Notes under the pieces: model-generated
What the model was told of the DNA's origin: nothing
The model's input: only the letters and a program-made list of their open reading frames with translations
Databases searched by the model: none
Made by a program: the position numbers and the translations under genes
Assembly: GCF_022347685.1 (NCBI RefSeq)
Contig: NZ_JAKRGF010000001.1
Location: 1,159,893-1,223,892, forward strand
Direction: 5' to 3'
Source of the DNA: Thalassobius sp. Cn5-15
Lineage (GTDB): Bacteria > Pseudomonadota > Alphaproteobacteria > Rhodobacterales > Rhodobacteraceae
DNA: 64,000 nucleotides
Part shown: piece after piece, positions 33,761 to 43,138 of the stretch
How the letters are laid out: each line of letters opens with the position of its first letter
Position numbering within the stretch: position 1 is the first letter of the stretch

Positions 33761-35512
33761 ATGACTGCTGCATTACCCAATACGCTCGACGCCAGACTGA
33801 TCGCCCTTATAGATCAGATCTATCCTGACCTTGACGCCCAAGCGCTGAAAGACCAGATCCTCACCGCCTTCTGGCCCGAGGCGGAGGCACAGCCGCGCAA
33901 ACGCGCCCGCCGACCGGGCAACAATCAGTGGAGCGAGCGAGACGCGCTGATCATCACCTACGGCAACTCCATTCAGGACAGCGTCCACAAACCGCTGGAT
34001 CTACTACATGATTTCCTGCTGCGCCGACTAAAAGGCGTGGTAAACAGCGTGCATATCCTGCCGTTTTTCCCGTTTACCTCAGACGATGGGTTCGCCGTCA
34101 CCGATTTCTACGCGGTGAACGCGCAGTTGGGCGACTGGCCCGATATCAACCGCATCGCCAGTGATTTCCAACTGATGTCGGATCTCGTGCTGAACCACGT
34201 GTCCAGCCAGGGCACATGGTTTAACGCATATCTGCAGGCGCAACCGCCCTACAACCGCTTCTTCTTTGAGGCATCACCCGACGATGATCTGGACGCGGTG
34301 GTCCGCCCACGCACCACGCCCCTGCTGCAAGAGGTAGAGACATCAAGCGGCCCGCGTCACGTCTGGTGCACCTTCAGCCATGATCAAATTGATCTGGATT
34401 TCCGTAACCCCGAGGTCCTGCTGGAATTCCTGCGCATCATCCGACTGCATGTGGACAACGGTGTGCGGATCATCCGACTGGATGCGGTGGCCTTCCTGTG
34501 GAAGGAGGTCGGCACGCCGTCGATCCATATGCAGCAAACCCATGCGGTGGTGAAACTGATGCGATTGCTGTGCGATTTCGCCTCAGAGAAGATCATTTTG
34601 CTGACAGAAACCAACGTCCCCAAGGCCGAGAACATGAGCTATTTCGGCGATCGGGATGAGGCGCATATGATCTACAACTTCCCTCTGCCGCCCCTGATCC
34701 TGCATGCAATGCAGTCAGGGTCCGCGGAACGGCTGCGCAAATGGCAAAGCGGCATGCCACCCGCGCCGATGGGCTGCGCCTATCTGAACTTCACCGCCAG
34801 CCACGATGGCATCGGCATGCGCCCCGTTGAAGGCATCCTGCCACATGAAGAACAGGCCAAGATGATCGACGCCGTGCGCCATGTAGGCGGTCTGGTGTCC
34901 ATGCGCGCCCTGCCCGGCGGCGGCGAAGCCCCCTATGAGATCAACACTACGTTTTACGAAGCCACGCGCCGGACGTTTGACGGTGAGGATGAGCATCATT
35001 TTGACCGCTTCCTCTGTTCCCAAACAATTCCGATGTCGCTGGAAGGGATACCGGCGTTTTACATCCACTCACTGCTGGCCACGCCCAATGATCTGGCCAG
35101 CGTCGAGAGGCGTGGCATGAACCGTGCGATCAACCGGCACAATTGGCACTACCCCGATCTGAACGCCTATCTGGACGATCCCACATCAGTGCACGCACGC
35201 GTGCTCGCGGCACTGTCGGATCGGTTGCGCGTCCGTAACACCCAGCCTGCGTTCCACCCCAACGCCACGCAGTTCACCCTGCCGCTGGATGATCAGGTCT
35301 TTGGCGTGTGGCGACAAAGCCTTGATCGCCATCAGTCGATCTTTGCCCTGCACAACGTCAGCCCAGAAACGGTGGAAACCCCGCATCTGTCGATGAATCT
35401 GATTGAGGATGAGGTGTGGATCGACCTGCTCAGCGGCGAGCCGGTGGATATGGCAAAGGACGCACTAACGCTGGCGCCCTATCAGTGCCGCTGGATCACC
35501 AACCGTGCCTAG
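33761..35512 (+). CDS. GH13 sucrose-phosphorylase-like enzyme, probable glucosylglycerate phosphorylase
   Basis: This 583-residue protein belongs to the GH13_18 group (sucrose, sucrose 6-phosphate and glucosylglycerate phosphorylases). It has ITYGNSIQDSVHKPL, the conserved VHILPFFPFTSDDGFAVTD region, VLNHVSSQG, the nucleophile Asp in IIRLDAVAFLWKEVG, the acid/base Glu in ILLTETNVPK, and FTASHDGIGMRP. A position facing a GpgS-like synthase and its phosphatase favours glucosylglycerate, releasing glucose 1-phosphate and glycerate, over sucrose. That assignment rests on context; specificity residues were not compared. Confidence 0.8.
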   Translation: MTAALPNTLDARLIALIDQIYPDLDAQALKDQILTAFWPEAEAQPRKRARRPGNNQWSERDALIITYGNSIQDSVHKPLDLLHDFLLRRLKGVVNSVHILPFFPFTSDDGFAVTDFYAVNAQLGDWPDINRIASDFQLMSDLVLNHVSSQGTWFNAYLQAQPPYNRFFFEASPDDDLDAVVRPRTTPLLQEVETSSGPRHVWCTFSHDQIDLDFRNPEVLLEFLRIIRLHVDNGVRIIRLDAVAFLWKEVGTPSIHMQQTHAVVKLMRLLCDFASEKIILLTETNVPKAENMSYFGDRDEAHMIYNFPLPPLILHAMQSGSAERLRKWQSGMPPAPMGCAYLNFTASHDGIGMRPVEGILPHEEQAKMIDAVRHVGGLVSMRALPGGGEAPYEINTTFYEATRRTFDGEDEHHFDRFLCSQTIPMSLEGIPAFYIHSLLATPNDLASVERRGMNRAINRHNWHYPDLNAYLDDPTSVHARVLAALSDRLRVRNTQPAFHPNATQFTLPLDDQVFGVWRQSLDRHQSIFALHNVSPETVETPHLSMNLIEDEVWIDLLSGEPVDMAKDALTLAPYQCRWITNRA

Positions 35513-35564
35513 AGAGGACGAGCCCCCCCGATCCCACCAGTAACGGGCATAGGCCGGGGTGTCC

Positions 35565-35753
35565 TTAGATTGACTGCGTTTCTTGCGGCGCGTCAGCCGC
35601 TTCTTGGGCGCGCTTGCGCTCCAAAGCTTCGGCCTTTTCTTTCTTGTCCTGATCATGGTGCCATTTGATGGCGTAGTACATCCCGATGCCAAGCACGATG
35701 ATTTTAAACGGAAAAAACACCAAGGGGAAGAAGTTGACCCAACTGATTTCCAT
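35565..35753 (-). CDS. Small single-helix membrane protein
   Basis: This 62-residue protein from ATG 35753 (MEISWVNFFPLVFFP) has one strongly hydrophobic N-terminal helix (FFPFKIIVLGIGMYYAI) and a charged C-terminal tail (KWHHDQDKKEKAEALERKRAQ). The frame extends upstream to 35795 but those residues are not convincing. I do not recognise a family. It lies between the converging phosphorylase gene and gpgS; a role in osmotic or solute physiology would be a guess. Confidence 0.55.
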   Translation of the reverse strand: MEISWVNFFPLVFFPFKIIVLGIGMYYAIKWHHDQDKKEKAEALERKRAQEAADAPQETQSI

Positions 35754-35899
35754 CACATAACCCACACTATTGTTCGCTGTTGCGCAGGCTGTCATCGCTA
35801 TCGAGTTCTTTCATCTGTTAACAGTCGCCACATTGACGCAGGGACGTCAGGATGCGCAGGTTGCCATCACACACCCTCAAACCAGACCCTAAACAAACG

Positions 35900-37117
35900 C
35901 TAGTATTCGGCCTCGTCCGCTTGTGCCGCAGCGGTCAGATCGGTCAGGAAACTGCTGTCCGCCGCATGCACGCGGTTCCATGTGGTGATGAAGGGGGTTT
36001 CATAGGGATTTTCCAGAAACACCTGCCCCGCGCGCATGATGTTTTCGGCAAAAAGCTCAATCGCTTGTTCCTCTTTGTGGCGGTCCAACTCCAACCCGTT
36101 GAGGCGCGCATCGTTGTAATAGGCCTCCAAAAGGTCCAACGCGCTGCGGTAATAGGTGGCTTTCAGCGTGCGGAAGACATTGGCGGTAAACACCGTGCCA
36201 TCGGCGGCCAGCTTACGGAAAATCGCTTTGCAGATATCGGTGGACATCCGGTTGAGGCCAGTTGCCGCTTCTTCCGGCGACAGATCCTGATGTTTGTGAT
36301 CATACGCGTCCGAAATATCGACCTGACACACCGCTTTGGGTGCCAGATTGCGCCAGGCTTCGGACAACACGCCAATCTCCAACCCCCAGTCTGACGGGAT
36401 GCGCAGATCCGGCAGGATCGCCGTACGCATGGCAAATTCACCGGACAGCGGATAGCGGAAACTGCGCAGGTAATCGATGTAGTCACGGTCCCCAATCACC
36501 CGCTTCAATGCAATCAGCAGGGGGCTGACCAACAGCCGCGTCACGCGGCCATTCAAACCGCCCCCACCGATGCGCGGGTAATACCCCTTGGCCACCTGAT
36601 AGGGGAAGGTCGGGTTCACCACCGGATAAACCAGCCGCGCCAACAGTTCCTTGTCATAGGTGAGGATGTCACAATCGTGGATCGCCATCACCGAACTGTC
36701 TGCACATCCCAGAAGGTACCCCATTGAGGACCAGACGTTTTTGCCCTTGCCTTTCTCCACCGGCGCCAACCCCAACGCATTCAGACGCGCGCCCAGTTCC
36801 AGCATGCGCGGGCTGTCATTCCAAATCACAATGTGGTTCTGATTAAGCCCTTGAAAAAACGCCTTTGCCTTGCGGAACTGAGCCTCATCCGCCGCATCCA
36901 GACCCACGATGATCCTGTGCAGGTATTTCACCTGCGACAGCTCTTTCAGGATGTTGGGCATAGCCTCGCCCTCCAACTCGGAATAGAGGCAGGGCAGGAT
37001 GAGGGAGATTTTGCGCGTGTCGGCGAAGGTGCACAGTTCGCGCTCCAACTCTTCAAGCGATCGGGTCCGCAGATTGTGCAGCGTTGCGATGTTCCCGTTT
37101 TGGTGAAAGTCGGCCAT
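35900..37117 (-). CDS. gpgS: Glucosyl-3-phosphoglycerate synthase (GpgS-like GT81)
   Basis: GpgS transfers glucose from a nucleotide sugar to 3-phosphoglycerate, the first step to the compatible solute glucosylglycerate. The 405-residue protein has a GT-A fold: ISLILPCLYSELEGEAMPNI, a K-G-K-G-K-N-V-W loop binding the nucleotide sugar, the metal motif AIHDCDILTY, GGGGLNGRVTRLLVSPLL and FRYPLSGEFAMR. These are characteristic of GpgS/MpgS-type enzymes. The phosphatase gene that dephosphorylates the product ends 14 bases upstream on the same strand, so the two are one operon. Confidence 0.88.
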   Translation of the reverse strand: MADFHQNGNIATLHNLRTRSLEELERELCTFADTRKISLILPCLYSELEGEAMPNILKELSQVKYLHRIIVGLDAADEAQFRKAKAFFQGLNQNHIVIWNDSPRMLELGARLNALGLAPVEKGKGKNVWSSMGYLLGCADSSVMAIHDCDILTYDKELLARLVYPVVNPTFPYQVAKGYYPRIGGGGLNGRVTRLLVSPLLIALKRVIGDRDYIDYLRSFRYPLSGEFAMRTAILPDLRIPSDWGLEIGVLSEAWRNLAPKAVCQVDISDAYDHKHQDLSPEEAATGLNRMSTDICKAIFRKLAADGTVFTANVFRTLKATYYRSALDLLEAYYNDARLNGLELDRHKEEQAIELFAENIMRAGQVFLENPYETPFITTWNRVHAADSSFLTDLTAAAQADEAEY

Positions 37118-37131
37118 GTGTCTTACGGTCC

Positions 37132-37914
37132 TTAGTCGTTCAATTGTTTCATCAAAGACAGGACGGCGGCGTTCCAGCCCTTTGGCCCTGCCTCTTTGGT
37201 GCGAATGATCTTGCCCGCGTCCTCCCCCTGCAATACGGGCAATGGGGCGCTGTGTGGATTGATGACCACCACGCCGATGTCAGCGGTTTCCAGCATCTTG
37301 ATGTCATTTGGCGCATCCCCCAGCGCGATGGTGTGGCGGGGACGATAATGCTGCGTCAGTTCGGTCACACGGTCGGCCTTGTTGCCACCGAACGACAGCG
37401 TGACAAAGCGCCCACCACGCTGGGCCGTGATCTCTTTGGCAGCGAGGTGGTTCATGAACTGGTCCAGTTCCTGCGCCCCCCCGCTCCACGTACCGGGTTC
37501 AGAAAAGGCGCGCATTTTGGCCAGCACGGCGGCGTCCTGCGACAGGCCCGTGATCGCAGCAACCCCCGTAGCGTCCAGATCACCAAAGCCGGTAAAGAGC
37601 GCACGTAAGGACGCAGGCATACCGGCCAAGACAGCGCGCAGGGCGTCGTATTGTTGCGTTTTGAGGGTCGTGGTAACGCCCGCAGGCAGAAGCCCTGCCC
37701 CGTTTTCGACAATCGCCGGCCAATCCTGAAACCCGATCTTCTCGCGCAGCGGCGCAATCTCAGCCGCGGTCTTGCTGCTGGCCAAAACCACCCCGGCACC
37801 ATCGGCTTTCAACGCCTCCAGCGCGTCGCACGCAGCTGTCCACTGATAGGTCTGATGATCCAGCAAAGTGCCATCAAGGTCGGAAAAAATCAGCAGTCTG
37901 GGGCAGTCGGTCAT
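37132..37914 (-). CDS. HAD phosphatase, glucosyl/mannosyl-3-phosphoglycerate phosphatase-like
   Basis: This 260-residue HAD enzyme of the Cof/MpgP subgroup would remove the phosphate from glucosyl-3-phosphoglycerate to give glucosylglycerate. The nucleophile motif DLDGTLLDH is at 12-20, motif II is VVLASSKT, and motif IV is TIALGDAPNDIKMLE with GDAPND. The cap region has IVENGAGLL. The gene is upstream of gpgS and transcribed with it. Substrate assignment comes from the gpgS neighbour; the sequence alone says MpgP-like. Confidence 0.86.
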   Translation of the reverse strand: MTDCPRLLIFSDLDGTLLDHQTYQWTAACDALEALKADGAGVVLASSKTAAEIAPLREKIGFQDWPAIVENGAGLLPAGVTTTLKTQQYDALRAVLAGMPASLRALFTGFGDLDATGVAAITGLSQDAAVLAKMRAFSEPGTWSGGAQELDQFMNHLAAKEITAQRGGRFVTLSFGGNKADRVTELTQHYRPRHTIALGDAPNDIKMLETADIGVVVINPHSAPLPVLQGEDAGKIIRTKEAGPKGWNAAVLSLMKQLND

Positions 37915-38077
37915 AGAAAAATGCTATGAATTGCGGCAACTGCAGACAAGTTTCTGCAGCACAAAAGCCGAATAAGACGGCAAACTACTGCTGTGCGCCC
38001 GATATTTGTGCAATCACACCAGCGCTGCCGCACCGGATCCACGCGGACCCGGAGCAGCGTGTTTCCCAGTCAGGCGC

Positions 38078-38893
38078 TTAGGCTTTGTTGAAGCGCAAGG
38101 ACAAACAGGACATGCCGCCGTCCAGTTTGGCACATTCAGAGTTGTTGACCTCCACCACCTTATAGCCGTTCTCGTGCAGCATCGACACAGTGCGCGGAAA
38201 GCCTGCGGGGCACAGGACCGTGTCGTTGAAACGGATGGTGTTCGCGGCGGCCTCTTCGCCTTCGGCCACATGCAGCACGCGGTAGCCCTCAAAACAGCCC
38301 GATTCCGCCAAACGTTTTGTGGACAGAATGGTGTCCGCATCCAGAAGCGAGCAGTCGGTTTTGAAATGCAGCACGCCGGGCGGGGTGAACACCTCACGAA
38401 CGCTATGGCCCCAATCGGCCACAATCTCTGTCAGTTCAGCCACACCGGCGGCATCGGTACGATCGGACCGGCCGACCAAAATCTCGCGATCCGTCACCAG
38501 AATATCGCCGCCCTCTATATGGCCCTTGGTGATCTGGCGCACGTCGCTGAAACACTCACGGAGTGTTGCCTCCATCTCTGCGACTTCGCCCAGACGGCTG
38601 GCAGCACCGGGGCGCATCAGCACCGCACCTTTGGGCAGGCACAATGCCGTGTCCTCAACAAAGACCGCATCGGGAAAGGCATCCGCACCGGAGAGTTCGA
38701 TCACCTCCGCCCCTGTCGCCTTCAGCGTAGCGACATAATGGGCGTGATCGCGCAGCATCTGATCCAGATCAGGGGTGCCGATATCCTCGGCCCGAAGGCC
38801 GTCGACAATACTGGCGGTCGGGCGACGGGTGATCGCGTGGGTGAACTCAAAAGTCGGGTTTCTCATTGCGGGAAATTCCATATAGGTCGTCAT
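38078..38893 (-). CDS. Dimethylarginine dimethylaminohydrolase-like enzyme
   Basis: This 271-residue guanidino-group-modifying enzyme hydrolyses N-methylated arginine to citrulline and dimethylamine, or a similar guanidine. The FVEDTALC segment (78-85), EGGDILV (127-133), the catalytic His in VLHFKTD (H176) and the Cys nucleophile in GGMSCLSLRF (C263) give the complete catalytic set. Starts at 38881 or 38866 are also possible; none has a good ribosome-binding site. It is divergent from a LysR gene. With the aruHI genes 15 kb away it adds to a theme of arginine-derived substrates. Confidence 0.85.
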   Translation of the reverse strand: MTTYMEFPAMRNPTFEFTHAITRRPTASIVDGLRAEDIGTPDLDQMLRDHAHYVATLKATGAEVIELSGADAFPDAVFVEDTALCLPKGAVLMRPGAASRLGEVAEMEATLRECFSDVRQITKGHIEGGDILVTDREILVGRSDRTDAAGVAELTEIVADWGHSVREVFTPPGVLHFKTDCSLLDADTILSTKRLAESGCFEGYRVLHVAEGEEAAANTIRFNDTVLCPAGFPRTVSMLHENGYKVVEVNNSECAKLDGGMSCLSLRFNKA

Positions 38894-39128
38894 TCATGCC
38901 CGCGAGGGGTCCCGCCAGCGGCACGAGAGTAAGGGGGCAAATCCCACATTTCTAGCCCGTAGAAACCCAGAGATGGGCAGTTCCATGAAAAAGCGAAACC
39001 AAGCCACAACTCTCTGAAAAAAAGCCATTCTTCGCACTCTCTACCACGATGTCATGCCTGCAAATGGTTGCAATTAATCAGATTTAGTGACCAGATAAGA
39101 TGAAGAAATCAAATCTGCAGGCACACTC

Positions 39129-39995
39129 ATGAACGTCACTTTTGCCCAAACCTTCCTAGAGGTCGTCAAGGTCGGAAACCTCAACCGCGCCTCCGCGCGA
39201 CTGAACGTGACGGAATCGACCGTAACCACCCGCATCAACGCGTTGGAAAACCTGTTGGGACAAAAACTACTGATCCGCAGCCGCAGCGGGGCAGAGTTGA
39301 CCTCCGCCGGTTTCAAGTTTCTGCGCTACGCGGAAATCATGTCGCAGGCTTGGGGGCAGGCACGACAGGAATTGTCTTTGAGTAAGGAATTCAAGAGCGT
39401 CTGCAATGTCGGTTGCCACTTCGATCTATGGGAGGGGTCCGGCCGGATCTGGGCGGACCGGCTGCGCGAAAACCATCCCGACGTGGCGCTGTCCTTCTGG
39501 GCAGGGGACGTGGAGGATATCGAGCGGTGGCTGTCCTCTGGCCTTGTTGATGTGGCGTTGATGTTTGATGCGGCAGTATCAGGCGGATGGCATGTGGAAC
39601 GCCTGTTTGATGACCGTTTGATTCAGGTCGCGACAGAGCCGCGCAGTTTTGTCGAGTGGGACCCGGGCTACATCTACGTCGATCTAGGGGCCGAATTTCG
39701 CCGTCTGCATGCAGAGGCGTTTTCAGTCGCGCGCACGCCATTGATCACCATCAGTTCCAGCAGCTGGGCAATTGACTATCTGCTGAAATGGGGCGGCTCT
39801 GGCTATATGCCCGCGCGGATGGTGCAGGAGCATCTGGCGGAAGAGCGGTTGTTTCAGGTTGAGGGCAGCCCGGAATTCACCCGCACCGCCTATCTGGTGT
39901 CACGCCCTGATGTGGGCGAGGACTGGCCGTGGTTCCGGTCCTCGATCACCGATCTCAAGTCGATGCTGTCCCCTGCTGACCCGCCAGTGCGCTGA
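39129..39995 (+). CDS. LysR-family transcriptional regulator
   Basis: The 288-residue protein has an N-terminal winged helix-turn-helix (FAQTFLEVVKVGNLNRASAR, then LNVTESTVTTRINALENLLG) and a LysR effector-binding domain starting near 90. The gap of 235 bases to the divergent DDAH-like gene contains a loose inverted pair (CAGATTT ... AAATCTG) around 39079-39117 that could be a binding region. Its 3' end overlaps the convergent permease gene by 41 bases, an unusual tail-to-tail overlap. It probably controls the DDAH-like gene. Confidence 0.9.
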   Translation: MNVTFAQTFLEVVKVGNLNRASARLNVTESTVTTRINALENLLGQKLLIRSRSGAELTSAGFKFLRYAEIMSQAWGQARQELSLSKEFKSVCNVGCHFDLWEGSGRIWADRLRENHPDVALSFWAGDVEDIERWLSSGLVDVALMFDAAVSGGWHVERLFDDRLIQVATEPRSFVEWDPGYIYVDLGAEFRRLHAEAFSVARTPLITISSSSWAIDYLLKWGGSGYMPARMVQEHLAEERLFQVEGSPEFTRTAYLVSRPDVGEDWPWFRSSITDLKSMLSPADPPVR

Positions 39996-42009
39996 CAAAG
40001 GTACGATCGACGCAGATCGCAATCGCTGCAATGGCACAGCCTGCCATGATGCCCAGACCCGCGTCCGCTTTGCCAAGGGCCACATAGACCTCCTGCCCCA
40101 ATCCGCGCGACCCCACAAGGGCCGCGACCGCCAGCATGGCCAGCGCATACATGATCGCCTGATTGATCCCCAGCATGATCTGGCGCTGCGCGGTGGGCAG
40201 CTTCACCAGAAACAGCAGTTGCAGCGGGGTGCAGCCAGTGCTGATGCCTGCCTCAATCATCTCGGACGGGACATCGCGCAGTCCACGTTCGGTGTAGCGG
40301 ATCATCGGTGCGATGGCGTAGGAAATGATCGCCAGAAAGGCGCTGAAATCACCCACCTGAAAGAACATCACCACAGGGATCAGCAACACAAATGGGGGGA
40401 TCGTCTGCAGCAAGTCCAGCACTGGCCGGATCAGCGCAGAGATGACGCCAAACTGCGCCGCCAATACGCCGATGCCGCCGCCCACGATGATGCAGAACAC
40501 AATTGCCGACAGGCAGATATAGACCGAAAACATCGCTGGCGCCCAAAGCCCCGACAGCACGATCATTCCCAGCGTGCCCAGCCAAAGCCCGGCAATGCGC
40601 CAGCCGCCAGCCCAGAACCCGATGGCCGCTGCAATGGCGATCATTGCAGGCCACGGCAGGCCAGTGGTGCCAGTGAACAGGAAAATCCCAATCAGTACCA
40701 CGACGACGCCGCCCATGACGCTGCGCCGCCAAGCCAGCGCTACCGCGATGAGCGCAAGCAGCCCCCAGTAGACAGCCTGCAACGCAGGCGTAAAGGCAAT
40801 GCCCCAAGTGTAGGGCGAGATGGCCTTTTCCAACCCGATACGCACTGGCAGAAGGAAGTAATAAATCGCGCCGTTCTTCAGCCCATCAGTGAAACCGCCA
40901 ATCGCAATGCTCAGGTCAGCCACGAAGGTATTAATCTGCCCAGCAGGATCAAAGCGCACCCCCTCAGCCGCAGCCAGACCTGTCAGACTCAGTCCCCAGA
41001 TCACCGCCATCAGCGCCCCTGTCACCAGCGTGTAGCGGCCAAGAGGTGTGGCGGGTGCCGTGTGACTGCGCGCCTGCAGGGCAAATCCGCGCGTCACCCG
41101 ATCCAATAGGATCGCAATCAACGTGATGATCACGCCTGCCATCAGACTTTCGCCAAACTGGGCGCGGCGCATGGTGCGCAACACTTCCCAACCGATATCC
41201 TCAAACCCGCCGATAATGGCGGCAAAGACCACCATACTCAGCACCGCCATAATGGTCTGGTTCAGCCCCACAAGGAGCTGCGGCAGCGCTGTAGGCACCT
41301 CCACCAGCCAAAACCGTTTTGTAGGCGAACAGCCCGTCATTGCTGCAACCTCATGCAGGTCAGCAGGCACCAGATCCAATCCCAGTTTGGTATTTCGCGC
41401 CATCGGCGGGATCGCGTAGATCGCGCTGGCAATCAACCCCACCACGGGGCCAAAACCAAAGAGCACGATCAGCGGCACCAGATAAGCAAAGGCAGGTGCC
41501 GTCTGCATGAAATCCAGCGTTGGTGTCAGCACAGAAGACAGGCGGCGGCTCTTGTTCATCACAACCCCCATCACAAGCCCTGCCAGCACCGACAGCGGAA
41601 AGGCAACGCTGACCAGCGCGAGAGAATTCAAACTCTCAACCCAGTAACCGGAGGTCTGGATATAGACACATGCGACCGCACAAAAGAGCGCCAGTTTCGC
41701 CCCGCCCGCTCGCAACGCAACAGCGACAAACCCAGCAGTCAGCACCTGCCAAGGCACCGCCTGCAGCCCGTCACGAATGGCGCGCATCGGCCATTCCAGC
41801 AGCGTCGACATCGCGCGAAACAGCGGTGACGCCAAATCAACAAGGACCGCAATCGCCACGTTGATCAGGTCGCTGAACCCTACAGTCCACTGCGCGGGAA
41901 AGGTCAGTATCCACGGTATTTGTCCACGCAGAAGCAAGGCCACGATGGTCAGCGCCGCAGCCCCAGAAAATCCCAACAGGGCACGGCGGGAATGGAGCGG
42001 GTCAGCCAT
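39955..42009 (-). CDS. Fused double permease of a glycine betaine/ProU-type ABC transporter
   Basis: This 684-residue membrane protein is made of two ProW-like permease halves joined end to end. Half 1 has LDFMQTAPAFAYLVPLIVLF and the EAA-like loop at DLHEVAAMTGCSPTKRFW; half 2 (after about 400) has LDLLQTIPPFVLLIPVVMFF and EMIEAGISTGCTPLQLLF. Both end in G-x-GLG/IGW-type blocks. A tandem fusion gives both channel halves from one gene. It overlaps the ATPase gene by 8 bases. Substrate class: betaines and other quaternary amines. Confidence 0.9.
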   Translation of the reverse strand: MADPLHSRRALLGFSGAAALTIVALLLRGQIPWILTFPAQWTVGFSDLINVAIAVLVDLASPLFRAMSTLLEWPMRAIRDGLQAVPWQVLTAGFVAVALRAGGAKLALFCAVACVYIQTSGYWVESLNSLALVSVAFPLSVLAGLVMGVVMNKSRRLSSVLTPTLDFMQTAPAFAYLVPLIVLFGFGPVVGLIASAIYAIPPMARNTKLGLDLVPADLHEVAAMTGCSPTKRFWLVEVPTALPQLLVGLNQTIMAVLSMVVFAAIIGGFEDIGWEVLRTMRRAQFGESLMAGVIITLIAILLDRVTRGFALQARSHTAPATPLGRYTLVTGALMAVIWGLSLTGLAAAEGVRFDPAGQINTFVADLSIAIGGFTDGLKNGAIYYFLLPVRIGLEKAISPYTWGIAFTPALQAVYWGLLALIAVALAWRRSVMGGVVVVLIGIFLFTGTTGLPWPAMIAIAAAIGFWAGGWRIAGLWLGTLGMIVLSGLWAPAMFSVYICLSAIVFCIIVGGGIGVLAAQFGVISALIRPVLDLLQTIPPFVLLIPVVMFFQVGDFSAFLAIISYAIAPMIRYTERGLRDVPSEMIEAGISTGCTPLQLLFLVKLPTAQRQIMLGINQAIMYALAMLAVAALVGSRGLGQEVYVALGKADAGLGIMAGCAIAAIAICVDRTFVSALAGQQGTAST

Positions 42010-43069
42010 TGCGTGGCACCTGCTGGGGCTCTTGAGCGGTCAACACATGCAAATCATCGCGGGCAATCACCCCCAAGAGCACGCCATCCTCATCCACAAC
42101 ACGCAGTTCGGCATGGCCCGACAGGAAGTGATCTATCGCCGCCTCAAGCGGATCGGTGGCGCGGACGCTGGGCAGGTCCGCCTCGGCGTGGCCCTCCTTC
42201 ATCAGATCTGCCACATGCAGGATGCGGCTGGCTGGCACATCGGAGACAAAATCGCGCACATAATCGTCGGCAGGTGACAGAATGATCTCTCGCGGGGTGC
42301 CAAGCTGCACCAGCCGTCCGTCGCGCATGATCGCGATGCGGTCCCCCAGACGGGCTGCTTCCAGAAAGTCGTGCGTTACAAAAACGATGGTCTTACCCAA
42401 GGTGCGTTGCAGGCGCAAAAACTCATCCTGCATCTGACGGCGGATCAGCGGATCCAAAGCTGAAAACGGCTCATCCAGAAACCACAGATCAGGATCAGCA
42501 ATGAGCGAGCGCGCAATGCCGACCCGTTGCTGTTGCCCACCAGACAGTTCATGCGGGAAGTTGCCCTTACGCTCCCCAAGACCGACAAGATCCAGAAGCA
42601 CCTCGGCGCGCGCATGGCGTTCGGCACGCGGCACATTCTGCACCCTCAACGGAAAAGCCACGTTGTCACGGGCGTTCAGGTGCCCAAGAAGTCCAAAGCT
42701 TTGAAACACCATACCGAAACTGTTGCGCCGCAGCTCTGTCAGGGCGCGCTCCTTCAGCGTAAGAACGTTTTGACCCTCAAAAAAGACCGCACCCGCAGAG
42801 GGTTCCACCAGTCGTGACAGGCAACGCAGAAGGGTCGATTTCCCCGACCCCGACAGCCCCATGATCATCAGGATTTCACCGCGATGCACATCCAGCGACA
42901 CGTCACAGATTGCGGGCAGGCTGCCCTTGGATTGGACGTGTGCAATCACCTCATCCTTACTTTCGGTTTTGGTGATCTGGTCAAATCCTGCGGGTTCTAC
43001 GCCGAAAACCTTCCACAGGTTGCGGCATTTTAGGATCACCTCTTGGGATGGGTCGGGGGTATCTGTCAC
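42002..43069 (-). CDS. Glycine betaine/quaternary amine ABC transporter ATPase (ProV-like)
   Basis: The 355-residue ATPase has Walker A GLSGSGKST, signature LSGGQQQRVGIARSL and Walker B LWFLDEPFSALDP. The N-terminal lead KCRNLWKVFGVEP is the ProV/OpuAA pattern. The C-terminus (from about 280) has one CBS-like domain (ATDPLEAAIDHFLSGHAELRVV), which in OpuA senses ionic strength. It lies between the binding protein gene and the fused permease gene. Confidence 0.92.
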   Translation of the reverse strand: MTDTPDPSQEVILKCRNLWKVFGVEPAGFDQITKTESKDEVIAHVQSKGSLPAICDVSLDVHRGEILMIMGLSGSGKSTLLRCLSRLVEPSAGAVFFEGQNVLTLKERALTELRRNSFGMVFQSFGLLGHLNARDNVAFPLRVQNVPRAERHARAEVLLDLVGLGERKGNFPHELSGGQQQRVGIARSLIADPDLWFLDEPFSALDPLIRRQMQDEFLRLQRTLGKTIVFVTHDFLEAARLGDRIAIMRDGRLVQLGTPREIILSPADDYVRDFVSDVPASRILHVADLMKEGHAEADLPSVRATDPLEAAIDHFLSGHAELRVVDEDGVLLGVIARDDLHVLTAQEPQQVPRNG

Positions 43070-43097
43070 GGCGGGCTTCCAGTCGGCAAATTGAAAT

Positions 43098-43127
43098 GGA
43101 ACGGGCCCGCGCGGGGCGGCCCGTTCC
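43098..43127 (-). terminator. Intercistronic hairpin after the betaine-binding protein gene
   Basis: GGAACGGGCC (43098-43107) and GGCCCGTTCC (43118-43127) form a perfect 10-bp stem. On the minus strand ATTTCAATTT follows. It separates the binding protein gene from the ATPase gene, as at the other two transporter loci. Confidence 0.65.
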
Positions 43128-43138
43128 GAAAGGCGCGA

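Noticed and set aside
39859..41109. 416-codon plus-strand open frame across the permease gene
   Set aside because: Antisense to the fused betaine permease. It is rich in His, Gln and Arg, as expected for the complement of hydrophobic codons, and has no domain.
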